From the NCBI GenBank assembly GCA_003415625.1, contig PYIU01000002.1, positions 62,001-126,000 of the forward strand: a stretch of 64,000 nt of DNA, given 5' to 3'. How positions within the stretch are numbered: the first letter of the stretch is position 1; each line of letters starts with the position of its first letter. The translations under genes were made by a program, and so were the position numbers. Source of the DNA: Aquanectria penicillioides. Lineage: Eukaryota; Ascomycota; Sordariomycetes; Hypocreales; Nectriaceae. This document shows positions 12,060 to 23,187 of this stretch, piece by piece. The notes below the pieces were generated by a model. The model was not told where the DNA came from. It ran no database searches and worked only from the letters and a program-made list of their open reading frames with translations.

Positions 12060-13538
12060 TCATTTATAAAATGGATCATCTTTGTACATGTGTTCGACAA
12101 AAGCGTCTTGAGAGAGCCCATCGCCATGGTATTCAGCTATCCATGTATATTGATCACATCTTTCGGATCCGATTGGCATACCAGCTCTAGATTTGGACTT
12201 CGTTAGTTTCAGAGGAAATTTTCGAAATGTCATGGAACTTACTGCATCGGCACCTGCTCCAACAATCTTAAGGCCAAGCCACTTAGATAGCTTTGAGGGA
12301 TGGACCTTTTGTACCTGGCATTCTGCATCCTTCTCTGACACCTCGGGATTCAGGATTGTTTTCTTGGGCAAATCTGGATATAACACCGCAGGGCGACCAA
12401 GTCCGACTAGATCACAATCACCACCAGCAATCGCACTCTCAATCCCATAGCGGGTGCGAAAGCCTCCTGTGACAATCAACGGAATGTCATGTAGTTCATG
12501 GCGAATCGCCCTAGAGAATTCCAAAAAGAATGCCTCGCGATCTTTGCTGTGCTCTAATTTCCTCTCTTCATTAATTATACCCGTTGACATCTCGATGCAT
12601 TGCTTAGTTTTCTCGTCCTTTCCATGATGCAGTAAGTGACTTACAAGTGGGTTTTCCAGGTTACCTCCGCTAACTTCCAAAAAATCTGCCCCAGCAGATG
12701 CAATAATCCTTAGCTGTTCAATGCAATCTTGCAAGTCAGCCGAAGCTTGATCTACTGAGTTGAACTTGATCCCAACACAAAAGTAGCTGGGCGTTACCGC
12801 TCGAATAGCCTTGATGATATCCACAACTAGCTTTGCCCTATTAGCAGGGCAGCCGCCATATGCATCAGTCCGCTTGTTGCTCTCAGCTGATAGAAACTGG
12901 GTAATAAGGTACCCATGTGCTCCATGAAGTTCAACGCCTGCAAATCCAGCCTCTGCTGCTAAACGCGATGTAGCTGCAAAGCATCGTACAATCTCCTCGA
13001 TCTCTTCGACGCTCAACTCCTTAGGGGTGCCAAAGAGTAGAGAGTTGAGAGCCCAAGGGATGAAACCACGGCCAAGACGTGGAGATAGTGGGCTGGGGGC
13101 AAGGTTCTTGTCGAAGAAGCCACGTTTTCCAGATCCGAGAGGCGATTGCCTCCCAGGGTGGTTGATTTGGATAACCGTTGGTACATCTTTGCAATTGCAT
13201 GCTTCAGCCCAATCCTTCCATGCCTCAAGTTGTTGCTCATAGAAAATAGATTCATTGAGCGCAACATCTCCAACACCCCCCAGATATCTGATATCTACCT
13301 GAACATTTCCTACGTCCAAGACGGTAAGCCAGATGAAACTTGAGAGAAGGGTGCACGTACCTGTAAGGACTAACCCCCAGCCACCTTCAGCCCAGGCGCG
13401 ATATGCGGGATAAAATATCTCATTTGGCAGCCCATCATCTCGTGCGATATATTCTGCCATAGCAGCTTTGACCAGACGATTTGACAAAGTTAGTCCACAC
13501 TTCAAAGTTAGAGGTTGACCAGCTGCTAGCTGCCCCAT
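12060..13538 (-). CDS. NADH:flavin oxidoreductase (old yellow enzyme family)
   Basis: FMN-dependent ene-reductase-type TIM barrel. The frame is open from 13610, but the methionine at 13538 is chosen because MGQLAAGQPLTLKCGLTLSN matches the usual family N-terminus. A 51-nt intron at 13310-13360 (GTACGT...GACGTAG) contains no stop and is a multiple of three. Removing it restores LVLTGNVQVD, so the uninterrupted reading inserts 17 foreign residues. Product about 475 residues. Residues 107-114 (QINHPGRQ) and 185-212 (VELHGAHGYLITQFLSAESN then KRTDAYGG) include His188 and His191, the expected substrate-binding pair. LIVTGGFRTR binds FMN phosphate. It lies head-to-tail with the membrane protein and SDR upstream on the same strand, with long gaps. 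Confidence 0.92.
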   Translation of the reverse strand: MGQLAAGQPLTLKCGLTLSNRLVKAAMAEYIARDDGLPNEIFYPAYRAWAEGGWGLVLTGTCTLLSSFIWLTVLDVGNVQVDIRYLGGVGDVALNESIFYEQQLEAWKDWAEACNCKDVPTVIQINHPGRQSPLGSGKRGFFDKNLAPSPLSPRLGRGFIPWALNSLLFGTPKELSVEEIEEIVRCFAATSRLAAEAGFAGVELHGAHGYLITQFLSAESNKRTDAYGGCPANRAKLVVDIIKAIRAVTPSYFCVGIKFNSVDQASADLQDCIEQLRIIASAGADFLEVSGGNLENPLVSHLLHHGKDEKTKQCIEMSTGIINEERKLEHSKDREAFFLEFSRAIRHELHDIPLIVTGGFRTRYGIESAIAGGDCDLVGLGRPAVLYPDLPKKTILNPEVSEKDAECQVQKVHPSKLSKWLGLKIVGAGADAVSSMTFRKFPLKLTKSKSRAGMPIGSERCDQYTWIAEYHGDGLSQDAFVEHMYKDDPFYK

Positions 13539-14911
13539 TGTCGCTAATTCATACGGCAATTGTGCAATTAATTGGAAGGGTGAGTCTCTTTTTTTTTCTT
13601 TTTGGCACAAGCAAGTCTATTGAACTTATAGCTAATAGTTCAAGCATTTGTTCTAAGTCCTATCTATCCTATTTACGTGGCAAGGTTCAGGCTCTGGTCC
13701 GGCTTGCCCATGGAATAAACAGGGAAAGAAATCAATGGATCAGCCCATTGCGGATATCGAACCAAGGTTAGGTGTTTTTTTAACGAAAGTGAACCGATCA
13801 GCTATCAGGATACTACGCCCACAAACTTGTGGTGTCTTGTTTGTTGATACGCAACTTAATGGAAAGCGGAATTTCAAATTAAAATCATGAAAATGTGCTG
13901 CAGTGTGCAGGGATGAGCAGCTTATACATCAATTACATTGCTCCGTCATTGAGATTCTTATTCTGGTGAAATGACCCAAGTAGGTGAGGCGGGTCACTCA
14001 TGAAGGTGTGGATGGCAGGGATGGCAGTGCGGAGCTGCGGAGTTTGGACTGCCATCGACTGATCAAATGACTGGGGAGGTATCTAAATCAGGCGATTTTA
14101 ACTACAACCTTGCCTATTAATTGCCACATCTTCTATCCACGAAGCTCGAATTTCGTCCGAATTTCGGCATTCATGAGCGGAGTTGCTTTGTAATGGCAGC
14201 AACGTTGAGGCTATAGTCACCGTTAGCATCAGGCGGGATGAAAAAGGCTCCCAAGGGCTTACTCTTGCATCACTTTCCAATCACAACTCAGCATGCTTTC
14301 TCTCTCGTCCTGATTGCTGCTTCGCTTTGGATAATCGCATTCCACTGGCCCATGTCTACTTGATCCGTGGTCATCATTATTGCCATTCTTCAACAGATCG
14401 CATTGCATCGGATGAGTAGCTAAACTATCAAAGAATTCATCTCATTGTCGGTTAATATAGTTATCAGAATCTTTTATAAGTAAGGGTGTCGGTCGAGATA
14501 TGAATTTAAAGCCAATACTCAAGCGAGTGACGCAGGAGTGAGACTCTCATATCTCCGCGGGGAAGCAAGTGCATCATGTGGTTGGCTCTACTTTGCAATG
14601 CATATACATGGTATCGCTCAACCTTATGCTGACATCTTTCTCGACTCTAATTTTAGCTTACTATAGAAATACATTCCACCGTGAACGGGATGGATGACCT
14701 CGGAAAACATCTACGTCAATACGAAACCGACACCTCATAAACCCGACAATGTCTGGCCCCAAACTAAACGATCTGTATTTTCAGTTATCTTAATGCTAGT
14801 TTGGTCTTAACGTTACCCTAGTTGCTGAAACTATATTCGGTATTACGAATATCCAGCGTTTCTGTAGCGTTTTTGGTTTGTGACAATCAAGCAAAATTTA
14901 AGTCAAGCCCT
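13539..14911. other. Intergenic, no gene seen
   Basis: 1.4 kb holding the probable promoter of the flavin reductase and the 3' end of the membrane-protein gene. No recognisable coding or repeat signal. Confidence 0.55.
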
Positions 14912-15673
14912 TCAGTCTTCATCAGAGCTCGACTCCCAGACCTCCGGAAATTCAGAAATGGGTTCGGTTTGCGCAAACCATTCCTTATCCTTTCCTTGCA
15001 ATGACCTAGTCGCTTTCACTTTAGCCCTCAGTAACCGGCGGCGCTGGATATCCATGCCCGATACAGAAACATGTAACAAGGCAGAAATGCCCAGTGATAC
15101 AGGCACCGCCAACTCCCAAACTGAGTCCTTAGTCATTGTGGTGGCAACAAGGCTAGGCAGAGCCCATGCAGCAATAAGGAAAGCGAATCCGCCAGCTCCG
15201 AGCCAGGCAAGGACCGCAGGCAAAACCATCGCCAGCGATGCAACACGACCTAACGGGCCAAGTGTACCTCCAATTGACAAAATTCCGGAACCAGGGAATA
15301 TAAATGAGGCTCCCAGCGTGCGAAGTTTGTTGTTTTCTGCGTGGTAGAAGATGAATGTGCCGATGACACATCCCACCACATACAAAATCGTTGCCCTCCG
15401 TGGAGACATACCAGATCGCTTTACAGGTCCCGGAATGTCCGGAATAAGTACAGGATTGATCATATCGCCTATTTCTACAGGTTTTAGTGGTTAGTTGATT
15501 GAATAGATCGAATATCGTGGATATCCTTTGGGCAAGTGCTCACTTTGCTTGCCAATCCGGGATCCTCCGAAGGCCGTTTCGAAGCAGTTCCCTTTCCCAT
15601 CGGTGGCGGCAACGGGAGAGAGTGACTGAGGGCCGAGGCCATGGAAAATGTATTGGTAGATGAGTTGGGCCAT
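14912..15673 (-). CDS. Unrecognised multi-pass membrane protein
   Basis: Exons 15673-15544 and 15474-14912, joined across a 69-nt intron (GTGAGC to CTGTAG, CTAAC branch), give 230 residues. I do not recognise the family. The N-terminal 65 residues are soluble and contain FETAFGGSRIGKQ and NPVLIPDIPGPVKRSG. About four hydrophobic helices follow, starting at RATILYVVGCVIGTFIFYHA, then a glycine-rich pair through LGPLGRVASLAMVLPAVLAW and LIAAWALPSLVATTM, and one at SVWELAVPVSLGISALLHVS. The basic segment RRRLLRAKVKATR and an acidic tail ESSSDED end the protein. Both splice sites and the frame join are clean and the ORF is intact, so it is probably a real gene. The OYE and SDR neighbours on the same strand could share a pathway, but that is inference. 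Confidence 0.75.
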
Positions 15674-16386
15674 GGATGGATGAGGTGTTTGTTTTGTTGT
15701 GTGTGGACAATTTGTGTTGCAAATTATCTCCGTGGTTCTTAAGTTATGCGATGCCTTCTGGATCCTCCATTTTACACACCTATGACATAATGCCTTACTC
15801 TAGCAAGACCGATGCACTAGTAAGCCCTTCCACGATTTGTAATCAGTTAGCGTGGTGTGGCGGGTGTAAGTAGAATGCATCAAATTGCCACTTGGGCGGT
15901 GTGGTGGAATTGACAAATCAGAGCTATGCTTTAGCTTCCTGCTTCATTTAAGACCTTACCCCGCTTCAACTTTAAACACAACTACCCTAAACCTCAACAT
16001 AGCCAGGCACTAACAATTTCAGGGTGTTCCTTTTTTTTTAATTGTTCTGTTTGATATATGTTGTTTTATACCATTTGGCGATTTATTTTCTGATTTGTTT
16101 GTCTTTACTCTGGTCCGATCTATTTATTTTCCTTATTTTCTCCACTTCTGCATTCCTCAAGGCTCCCAACTTCTGGCGCTTCGTTCCATACTTGTGGTCC
16201 TCCCCATTCAACAACTTGATCTGTTGATTACATTCACAATTGAATATAGGTAGGCGTAATAGTGGAAGAGTACCGAGTTGACAGTCATGTCCAGTGTGAG
16301 CTACGGTCCTGTAGATATCTAGGAGGACATGAGGCCAAAGTACCACCGTAGATATTGAAACCTGGTGGTGTTGAACCGACTGTTAC
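15674..16386. other. Intergenic, no gene seen
   Basis: Upstream region of the membrane-protein gene; a T-rich tract near 16030-16160 but no supported gene. Confidence 0.5.
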
Positions 16387-16479
16387 TGTTGGATTGGAGA
16401 CCTATGGTCTAGAATAGCTAGTTGTACTGTAATATAAGTAAGGCGACCTTACACTTTTGGCGCAGTCGGCTATTCAACA
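16387..16479. mobile_element. 93-bp solo-LTR-like insertion with GTTAC target duplication
   Basis: The segment starts TGTTGGATTGG and ends GGCTATTCAACA, the TG...CA ends and short TGTTG/CAACA inverted termini of a long terminal repeat. It is flanked exactly by GTTAC at 16382-16386 and GTTAC at 16480-16484, a 5-bp target duplication. There is no coding content. The size fits the LTR of a very small non-autonomous retrotransposon left after LTR-LTR recombination. Confidence 0.7.
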
Positions 16480-16540
16480 GTTACACCCCTGCCCCACATC
16501 AGGCACTGGCTCAAAGCTGCAACGTGACTTCATCCAACCG

Positions 16541-17769
16541 TTAATCTAACATCTCATATATAGCCCTAACCTCTGGAACCTTTTCTTCAAGCTCACTTCT
16601 CGTCTCTTCCCAAACTTGCTGCTGGGCTAGACGGCCGCTCTTTCTCTCCATAAAAGGCGGATACCTAGTCTAGTGATTAGCATTGCAGAATGAAACTAAT
16701 ACAATCAAGAGTCATTGGGACTTACGGCGCAGTATCAAAATCTTGCATGATTTTCCCATGTGCTTCTTTCGAAGCGGAAACTCCATTGACCAACGCCGTC
16801 GCACAGATTTCTGGCTCCCTTGCTCCAAAGTTCATGATAAGCCTTGGAATTAGCTTAGACTGGTTTGGATTTGTGAGTGGTGTCCAAGCTGAGCCAGGAT
16901 CGGCGCTATTAATGGTTACTGTGTGGATGCCTTTCCCCTGCGCCGTAGTGGCCGAGACTCGGGCAGCAAGCTCACGGGCAAAGTAGAGAAGCAAGCCTTT
17001 CGACCGACCATACTGATGCGCTTGCTCCATACCTTCCTTGTTATTGCTTAGATGTTTGAGGTAGGAGCCACGTTTTGGTACTCCCATGGTAAAGGAGGAG
17101 GGATATATGCCAAAGGTGGTAACGAAGGTCAGAACAGGAGGAGATGGGTTGGCTGGAGAGGATTTAAGCAATGGCAAGAACAGGAGCGCAATGAGTGCGC
17201 CGGACAAAAAGTTAACTTGTATCGCTATTTTGTTGCACTTAATAATTAGAACATCTCAGGCAATGGACTGTCAACGAGGGAGATGACTGACATGTTTCCC
17301 AGCCCTCAGGCGACTCCCGGCGATTGAAGGCAAGAATTCCTGCCGTCATTAAGACGTGATCAAGATTCTTCAGGTCTCGTGCCTTTTTTCCTAGCTCTTG
17401 GCAGCCGGAAAACGTCATTAGATCAGCTTGCCAAACTAGGATGTTGGGCTTGGCCTTTCCAGCGTCACTGAGCTCAGCTTCGATTTGCTGTTTAACGCCA
17501 CCGCAGTCTTTGACGTCAACCAGGACAAGCGTTTCTACATCGCGATTGGCAAAGAGTTTGGCAGCTCTAGAGCCGAATGCACCATTTGCACCAGTGATTA
17601 GTACGGTCCTGCCTTTATATGATTCGGTGGTAACCACGGGCTTGCCATGGCGTTGTTTCCACAGGCTCTGCCAAGGGAAATATTCAGCGAAAAACCAAGG
17701 AATTCCATAAGTGAAAAAACCAATCAAGACAGCGCCGGCAACAGCAACATAGATGCTTGAGTTGGCCAT
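16541..17769 (-). CDS. Membrane-anchored short-chain dehydrogenase/reductase
   Basis: Exons 17769-17292, 17224-16726 and 16664-16541 (introns of 67 and 61 nt) give 366 residues. The joins restore GWETSIQVNFLSG, typical of SDRs, and an added C-terminal exon ending EKVPEVRAIYEMLD. Residues 5-30 form a single hydrophobic anchor, so it probably sits on the ER or another membrane with the catalytic domain in the cytosol. TGANGAFG at 59-66 binds NAD(P). TAG at 142-144 replaces the common NAG. Tyr231 and Lys235 (YGRSK) are catalytic. The segment usually carrying the active-site serine reads FVTTFG, so a threonine may substitute. The fold resembles retinol-dehydrogenase/WWOX-like fungal SDRs; the substrate is unknown. 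Confidence 0.88.
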
Positions 17770-19372
17770 TTGCGAGAGAATTTTCGAAAGTTTTTTGCTC
17801 CTAGAGTTTTGAAGGTGGTGACGGCAAGTTTTAAATCAGTGTAACCCATCGTACGATCGATCGAAGAACACATCAATGTCGGATCGGAAAATGATATTGC
17901 CTGTCACCGCAACCGGAGCTGCAGTCGAAATGTGGGCCTCAATTTGGAGGTGGGTTTCCTCCGTACTCGTGTTCTTTTTGGCGCTTGTCCAGTCGGAAGC
18001 TGGAAAGAGAATGGGGACGATGGAACATGGGGGGTGTCATAAAAAGCAAACATAAACCGGCAAACCACAAGCAGAGGAAAGATTGATGCGACATTAGGTG
18101 CAAAATGATCAAATAAGGTGCTGACTGGCCAGGACAGCAAGTTTGGGTCCCCCAATGTTTCGCAACATCTTAAGTCCGGTAACGGACGAAGTATGCCCTT
18201 GAGTGCAACGTGAGCTCTTGGCCCTATATGCGCCACACGGAATTTGGTGGCCTGTGACTTTCGTTTATGCATTATGAGAAGTAAGTTATTCGAAGAATGG
18301 GTACATCGCAAGACAGTAACAATAACCTCTCTGGAAATTGGTAGCTAATTTGAGTGTGCTTCTTTCTGACCCCATCCTCAACAGAGTCTCTTGCATTTAG
18401 GTATTCGCCCCGGCATGTATCACGTTTGTGGGGTTACACAAACAGGTGCTTTTAATTCCTAGCAGTACAGTTGTCCTAACTTCTGCTATGGGTGCTAACT
18501 AATCATGGGACGCGTTATTGGTACTGGCAGATTTATTTTTGAACTTCTCTATGGCTCTTTCCAAAAAGCTAACCATCTTCTGAGCAGATCTACTGATAAT
18601 TTAGTGTGGTCCTTCAATGCGTCCTGATTCTAGTCGCAAGTTTCATCGTTATATAGGGCTCTGCAAATGGTTATGGATTCTTCTGATCAGATGCATGGAA
18701 AATTATCTAGCTAACTGATACCGAGGACACACTTTCCAGTTGTAATGCTTCAAGTGTTTTTCGGAGAGTACTGCATCCTCTGCAATTGACACGCTTGCTG
18801 AATAAGTAAAAATGAAAATTATCATCTGATGGAATTGAAACTATACATTCTACGTCATTCTTGATGAAATGAATTGGTATAAAACTGGTATTATGTTAAT
18901 TTGATTCGGTTGAGTCAACCATCTTTGTTGCGCCCAAGGATTGTTAGTCCCGAGTTTTTTAATATTATCAATGCAGATAAATTTTGTAGCAGCATAGAAG
19001 ATAAAGATCAAGGGGTTGGCAAAAACTATCCTTCGAGCTCTGTTACAAACTGGCAGAAACTTGTTTCATATGAGCGCAGTACCTTATTCCCGCAGTTCTA
19101 AGCCAAATAAATGGCTTCTTATTCCCTCATTCTTTGCCGACAATACCCGCAAATGCCAAAAAAAAAAACGCATACTAGAGCATTGAATTTTTATGTAATT
19201 GTATGTGCCATCGAAGATAAATAAGTGCAAAGGAACTTCCTGTAGAATGAATAGGCTTGAGCTTTATCCTACATGCCTCTAGGTGTTCTTGGTATTTTTC
19301 AGTAAATTTTTAATTTGTTTCTGCCATCTCTGCCATTTCTCATTCATACCACCCACGACAGCAGCTCCAGTA
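17770..19372. other. Intergenic, no gene seen
   Basis: 1.6 kb. The ORF-sized open stretches near 17904-18311 (minus) and 18901-19101 (plus) have no protein features I can support. A poly-A run lies near 19158. Confidence 0.55.
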
Positions 19373-20315
19373 ATGGGAGGCCAAATCCATTTTACTGAAT
19401 ATCTATTTCAGCGCTTCGCACAGCTTGGAGTCGGTTCCATACATGGTGTCCCCGGAGATTACAATCTAACTGCTTTGGACTATATCGAACCGGAAGGTCT
19501 TCATTGGGTTGGAAATGCCAATGAGCTCAATTCAGGCTGTGCCGCAGACGGATATGCTCGTTTCAGGGGCATAGCTGCACTCATTACATCGTATGGTGTG
19601 GGAGAGCTCTCATCATTCAATACTATTGCTGGTTCATACTCAGAAAAGGCCTCGGTAGTTCACATTGTTGACACGCCGCCTCGAGCGGCTCAAACTGACG
19701 AAGCCTGCATGCATCATTCACTCTGAGATGGAAACCTCAGAGTGTTTGTAGATATGCACAAGATGGTCACGGTCGCTCAAGCGAATGTTATCGATCCTGA
19801 GACAGCAACTGAATTGATTGATGCGACTCTCAAAGAGTGTATTCTACAAAGCCAACCAGTCTCAGTCTATCTTGAGCTGCCAACTGACATGGTCAGAGTG
19901 CTGGATCCTGCCCCATCTGCGCCCACCGACCTTGCTATTCCTGGATACGATGAAGAAGCCGAAAATGAAGCAGTAAAATTCTTGGTTTAGCGTATCAAAA
20001 TAGCCAAACGACCCGTAGTGTTTGTGGATGTACTCACTGCTAGATTTGACGCCAGAACAGAAATCAATGAATTAGTTAAGCTCTCAGGATTCCCTGCCCT
20101 TGCAGCGCCATTTGGTAAGGGTCGAATCAACGAAAAATTGCTAAACTTCTGTGGCCTTTTCCTAGGTCTTGCAGGTGAGGCTACACGTCAGGCTTGGTTG
20201 AAGGGCTCCGACTTGGTTGAAGGGCTCCGACTTGGTCCTTCACTTTGGCCCCCTCAAATCGGATGTCGACACTTTTGGGTTTACCGCCCGACCCAATTCT
20301 AACATTAAGTATTAA
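19373..20315 (+). pseudogene. Pyruvate decarboxylase relic, N-terminal half only
   Basis: The frame gives a thiamine-diphosphate enzyme N-terminal domain: residues 1-40 with HGVPGDYNL, Glu51 in [17 protein letters not shown], and the His114-His115 pair in ACMHHSL. All are at the positions used by yeast pyruvate decarboxylase. TGA at 19724 (codon 118) and TAG at 19988 (codon 206) interrupt an otherwise in-frame reading through DMVRVLDPAPSAP and AKRPVVFVD. A 19-bp tandem duplication (20193-20211, 20212-20230) then shifts the frame; beyond it KSDVDTFGFTARPNSN is recognisable up to a stop at 20313. The C-terminal cofactor-binding domain is absent. About 310 of the usual 565-570 residues remain, so it cannot be functional. 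Confidence 0.92.
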
Positions 20316-20433
20316 GTATAAATAAAAATGTACATTTGAATCAATTATTATACTAGCTTGTAATAAATACTTAAAGATCTTTGAAGTTTAACGCACTTAT
20401 TCTTTAGCAATCTTAGTATTGCAAATTCTCTAT

Positions 20434-21384
20434 TTAGTAATTTCGTTCAGGAAGTTCAAAAACGCCTGGCTTAGGTATTGAATCAGCTAACTCAACAGGT
20501 TCAGTCTTCTTTATGTATGGAAGTTCGGCTATGTTTGGAGAAGGAGATGCCGAAATCCCACCCGCCTCATATGGCGCCGCCGCCGTCTTCTCAACTGCTT
20601 TCGATCCCTCAAGAGTCAAGTTCTCCAGCTCTGCAACCCCTCCCTGAGGAGGAATCTCCGGGGGCGATTCGTTGTCGGGGCCCTGACCCTCATTCTTCTT
20701 CTTTTTGAGCAAAAACCAGACTAGAAGACCCAGTCCAGCAATCGCAACAAGACCCAGCCCCACGCCCAATCCGATGGCCAATCCCATGTTCGTCGATGAA
20801 GAGCCCGTGGCATTTGTGGAAGTCGGAGATGATGTCCCGGAGAGAGTGGAGGCAGTTTGGGATCCCGAGTTTCCGTTGGGGCCGGACGTTGCACTGGAGG
20901 TCACATCGACTCGCAGCTTGACACCCGGGGCGTTGACGGCATCCGAGCTGCGCATTGAGTAATATATGACATGCGCAGTTGGCTTTGTAATGGTCACAGG
21001 CACGCTGGTGGCTGTCGAGGCAGCCGTTCCATAGTACGAGATGCATGGGTACTGCGTCAACCAGTAATACTGGCTGAACTTGGCCGTTTCTGTCCCGCAG
21101 CTGTATCCTCCAGGGGGGCAACAAGTGGCAATCGCCTGGCTCCCCGATGTGCTGCTACATGCGGTTGTCCAGTCCTTGGGGCAGTAAAGGCCAGGAGAGA
21201 AGTAGGCAACCGTCGATGTCCCGACCGCGGATGGGAGGCAACTCTGCGCAGACAACGGATCGCCCAGAACGAAAAAAATTGAATCATCTGTCGCCCCAGT
21301 GATTTGGGCTCCGTAAATTGACTGATAGCATGTCGATGGCACGGAGAAGGTGCTCGTGAGAGCCGGTACAACGGTTGACGACAT
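20434..21384 (-). CDS. Single-pass cell-surface protein with Ser/Thr-rich stalk
   Basis: The methionine at 21384 (MSSTVVPALTSTFSV) is preferred to the far upstream one, which adds a basic non-conserved leader. It gives 316 residues. The N-terminal part has cysteines in a pattern of small fungal surface domains (STCYQSIYG, SCLPSAVG, LYCPKDWTTACSS, ATCCPPGGYSCGT). A Ser/Thr/Gly-rich stalk follows, then one transmembrane helix (MGLAIGLGVGLGLVAIAGLG and on to WFLL) and KKKK on the cytosolic side. The tail is acidic and proline-rich. This topology is shared by fungal wall-stress sensors and many unnamed proteins. No signal peptide is obvious at the chosen start. The similar gene at 56.4 kb has the same architecture. 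Molecular role unknown. Confidence 0.8.
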   Translation of the reverse strand: MSSTVVPALTSTFSVPSTCYQSIYGAQITGATDDSIFFVLGDPLSAQSCLPSAVGTSTVAYFSPGLYCPKDWTTACSSTSGSQAIATCCPPGGYSCGTETAKFSQYYWLTQYPCISYYGTAASTATSVPVTITKPTAHVIYYSMRSSDAVNAPGVKLRVDVTSSATSGPNGNSGSQTASTLSGTSSPTSTNATGSSSTNMGLAIGLGVGLGLVAIAGLGLLVWFLLKKKKNEGQGPDNESPPEIPPQGGVAELENLTLEGSKAVEKTAAAPYEAGGISASPSPNIAELPYIKKTEPVELADSIPKPGVFELPERNY

Positions 21385-22330
21385 CGGGGATCGATCCTTG
21401 GGGGTCGGGGAGATTTGGTGGTTGATTTGCAGAACCGCTCCTCCATCTGAACCTCTTGGTAGGAGATAGGGGTTCGACGCACATTTATGGTTCAGCTGCC
21501 AGACTGTTTCTTGTTTCCAACGCGATGGAGAGCGTGTTCTAGACCTTTTTTTACAGCGCAAAACACCATTGATAGCCCCTATTTTAGTTCTGATGTCTTT
21601 CCCAAGAAGCGGGGGCTACCCAATCGTAGCCTCCAAGCAACGCCACCACCGTTCTTAGCACAGATGCTACATGGCACCGCGGCTGTGGTTAGGCTAGGCT
21701 CTCAAATTAGAAGGCCTCTATGAGAGATTAGCCAAGTATGTGGCGCAATGCCATTTGCATTTCATTGCTTTTTCCATTTCTACTTGTTTTCTTGTCGTGT
21801 TTTGTTTTTCTTTTCTCTATTAGCGCTGGATTTTCTACGGATACTGGCTCGTCCCAATGCGAGCGAGATATGTCAATCTCTGTCGCTCCTACATATCGCT
21901 CCTTGTTTAATTGGAAACATTGAGGTTGCTAAAAGTGGGCCCGACCAGACTTCTGCTGCAGCAGCGCTCTAGCTAAAGGGATATTACTGATATTTCGAAT
22001 ATGCGACCTCATCTTTCAATCCAACTCTTGATACATGGTTATTCGATCAGAGCTAAAGCATTTCGCACAAATGATTGTTGTTGGATTCGTTTGTTCTTAC
22101 ACGAGTTAAAGGTCTAGCATGTACTTACAAAATTCCAGATGGATAAGAAACATTGATTCCACTAAACCAATTCAATTCCGCAAGTCACAGAGTTTTAGGA
22201 GGCACGTATTCAGCATGTATACATATAACCCTATCTGCAGGCTCAGTTCATCCAGACTCTGGGTCATGGACGCTGAGCATCAACTAAATAAGTGAAGCTG
22301 AAAAGTCCATAAGTATCGGCCGATGGCCAC
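21385..22330. other. Intergenic, no gene seen
   Basis: Upstream of the surface-protein gene and downstream of the LPMO; no supported gene or repeat. Confidence 0.55.
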
Positions 22331-23062
22331 TTATGGAAGATTGACTTCAGGCCCAGGGATGTCATAGCTGGTGAAGGATTCATAGAGGTTGAAGAGAATG
22401 CCAGGATCCTCAGCCGTGTAAAAGCTCGTAAAGACACCACTTCCAGACAAAGAGCTGGAGCCACTTCCAGTGACCTTGATGTTGATGCACTGTGGATACG
22501 ACTGGGCACCATTGGCCTGTCCAGCAGAGTGAAGAGCAATGATTTCGTGGCGAAGGACATAGTTTCCTGGAGCCAAGTTGGAAGGAATGTCAACAGTCCA
22601 CGAGAACCCATTGCTGATGAGCTCGTCAGAAGCCCAAGTACCGGGATTGGAGCCGGAAACAAGACCCTTTTCAGCAATCTTGGTCCAGGTGAGACTCGTT
22701 TTGTCAACGCTAGCAAAGTCACCGCTAACAGGAGCCAGATAATCGATAACAGGCCCGTGGTGGGACTCGGGCCATGTGTTCCACGTCAACGTGAGGGTGC
22801 TTCCGGCAGAGACGGTAGCTGCGTTGGCAACAGGGGTCGCACTTATATGGCAGATGATATCGCCAGAGGAAAAGGCGTCAGGAGCAACAAAGCCGTTGTC
22901 TTGATTGCCAGCTGCCCAACCGATGGCATCATCAGGAGCACTCCAGGGGAGACCTCCAGAGTATGTTTGGCCATCGGCGACAATTGACGCAACGTAGCCG
23001 TGGGCATTGACCGATGAGGCCATAAGGGCCGTAGCGAAAGCGATGAGTTTTGAGGGTGCCAT
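22331..23062 (-). CDS. AA9 lytic polysaccharide monooxygenase
   Basis: Secreted copper enzyme that oxidatively cleaves cellulose or related glucans. Single exon, 243 residues. The signal peptide ends at Ala20, so the mature protein begins with His21, the N-terminal histidine of the copper brace. The second copper histidine is His101 or His102 (ESHHGPV). Tyr189 (QSYPQC) is the expected axial tyrosine, and His172 (LRHEI) and Gln187 match the conserved second-sphere pair. There is no cellulose-binding module; after a short [12 protein letters not shown] linker comes an unusual 40-residue tail with [19 protein letters not shown]. Length is normal for a single-domain AA9. A TATA-like sequence lies about 120 bp upstream. 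Confidence 0.96.
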   Translation of the reverse strand: MAPSKLIAFATALMASSVNAHGYVASIVADGQTYSGGLPWSAPDDAIGWAAGNQDNGFVAPDAFSSGDIICHISATPVANAATVSAGSTLTLTWNTWPESHHGPVIDYLAPVSGDFASVDKTSLTWTKIAEKGLVSGSNPGTWASDELISNGFSWTVDIPSNLAPGNYVLRHEIIALHSAGQANGAQSYPQCINIKVTGSGSSSLSGSGVFTSFYTAEDPGILFNLYESFTSYDIPGPEVNLP

Positions 23063-23178
23063 GGCGAAAATGAAAGTAAGGAGTTTGACTAATTGATGCC
23101 GACTAGCGGTAAAGAAATGAAAAAAAGATATGAATGGTGCTGCTCGCTTGTTTGCATTCTTTGCTCGATGCCAGAGGC

Positions 23179-23187
23179 TTTATATAT
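23179..23187 (-). promoter_or_regulatory. TATA-like box of the AA9 gene
   Basis: On the minus strand this reads ATATATAAAG, about 120 bp before the LPMO start codon, in a flank free of other ORFs. It is a plausible core promoter element, judged by position and sequence only. Confidence 0.45.

Noticed and set aside
22529..22987. 152-codon ORF opposite the AA9 gene
   Set aside because: Antisense shadow of the LPMO; no domain features.
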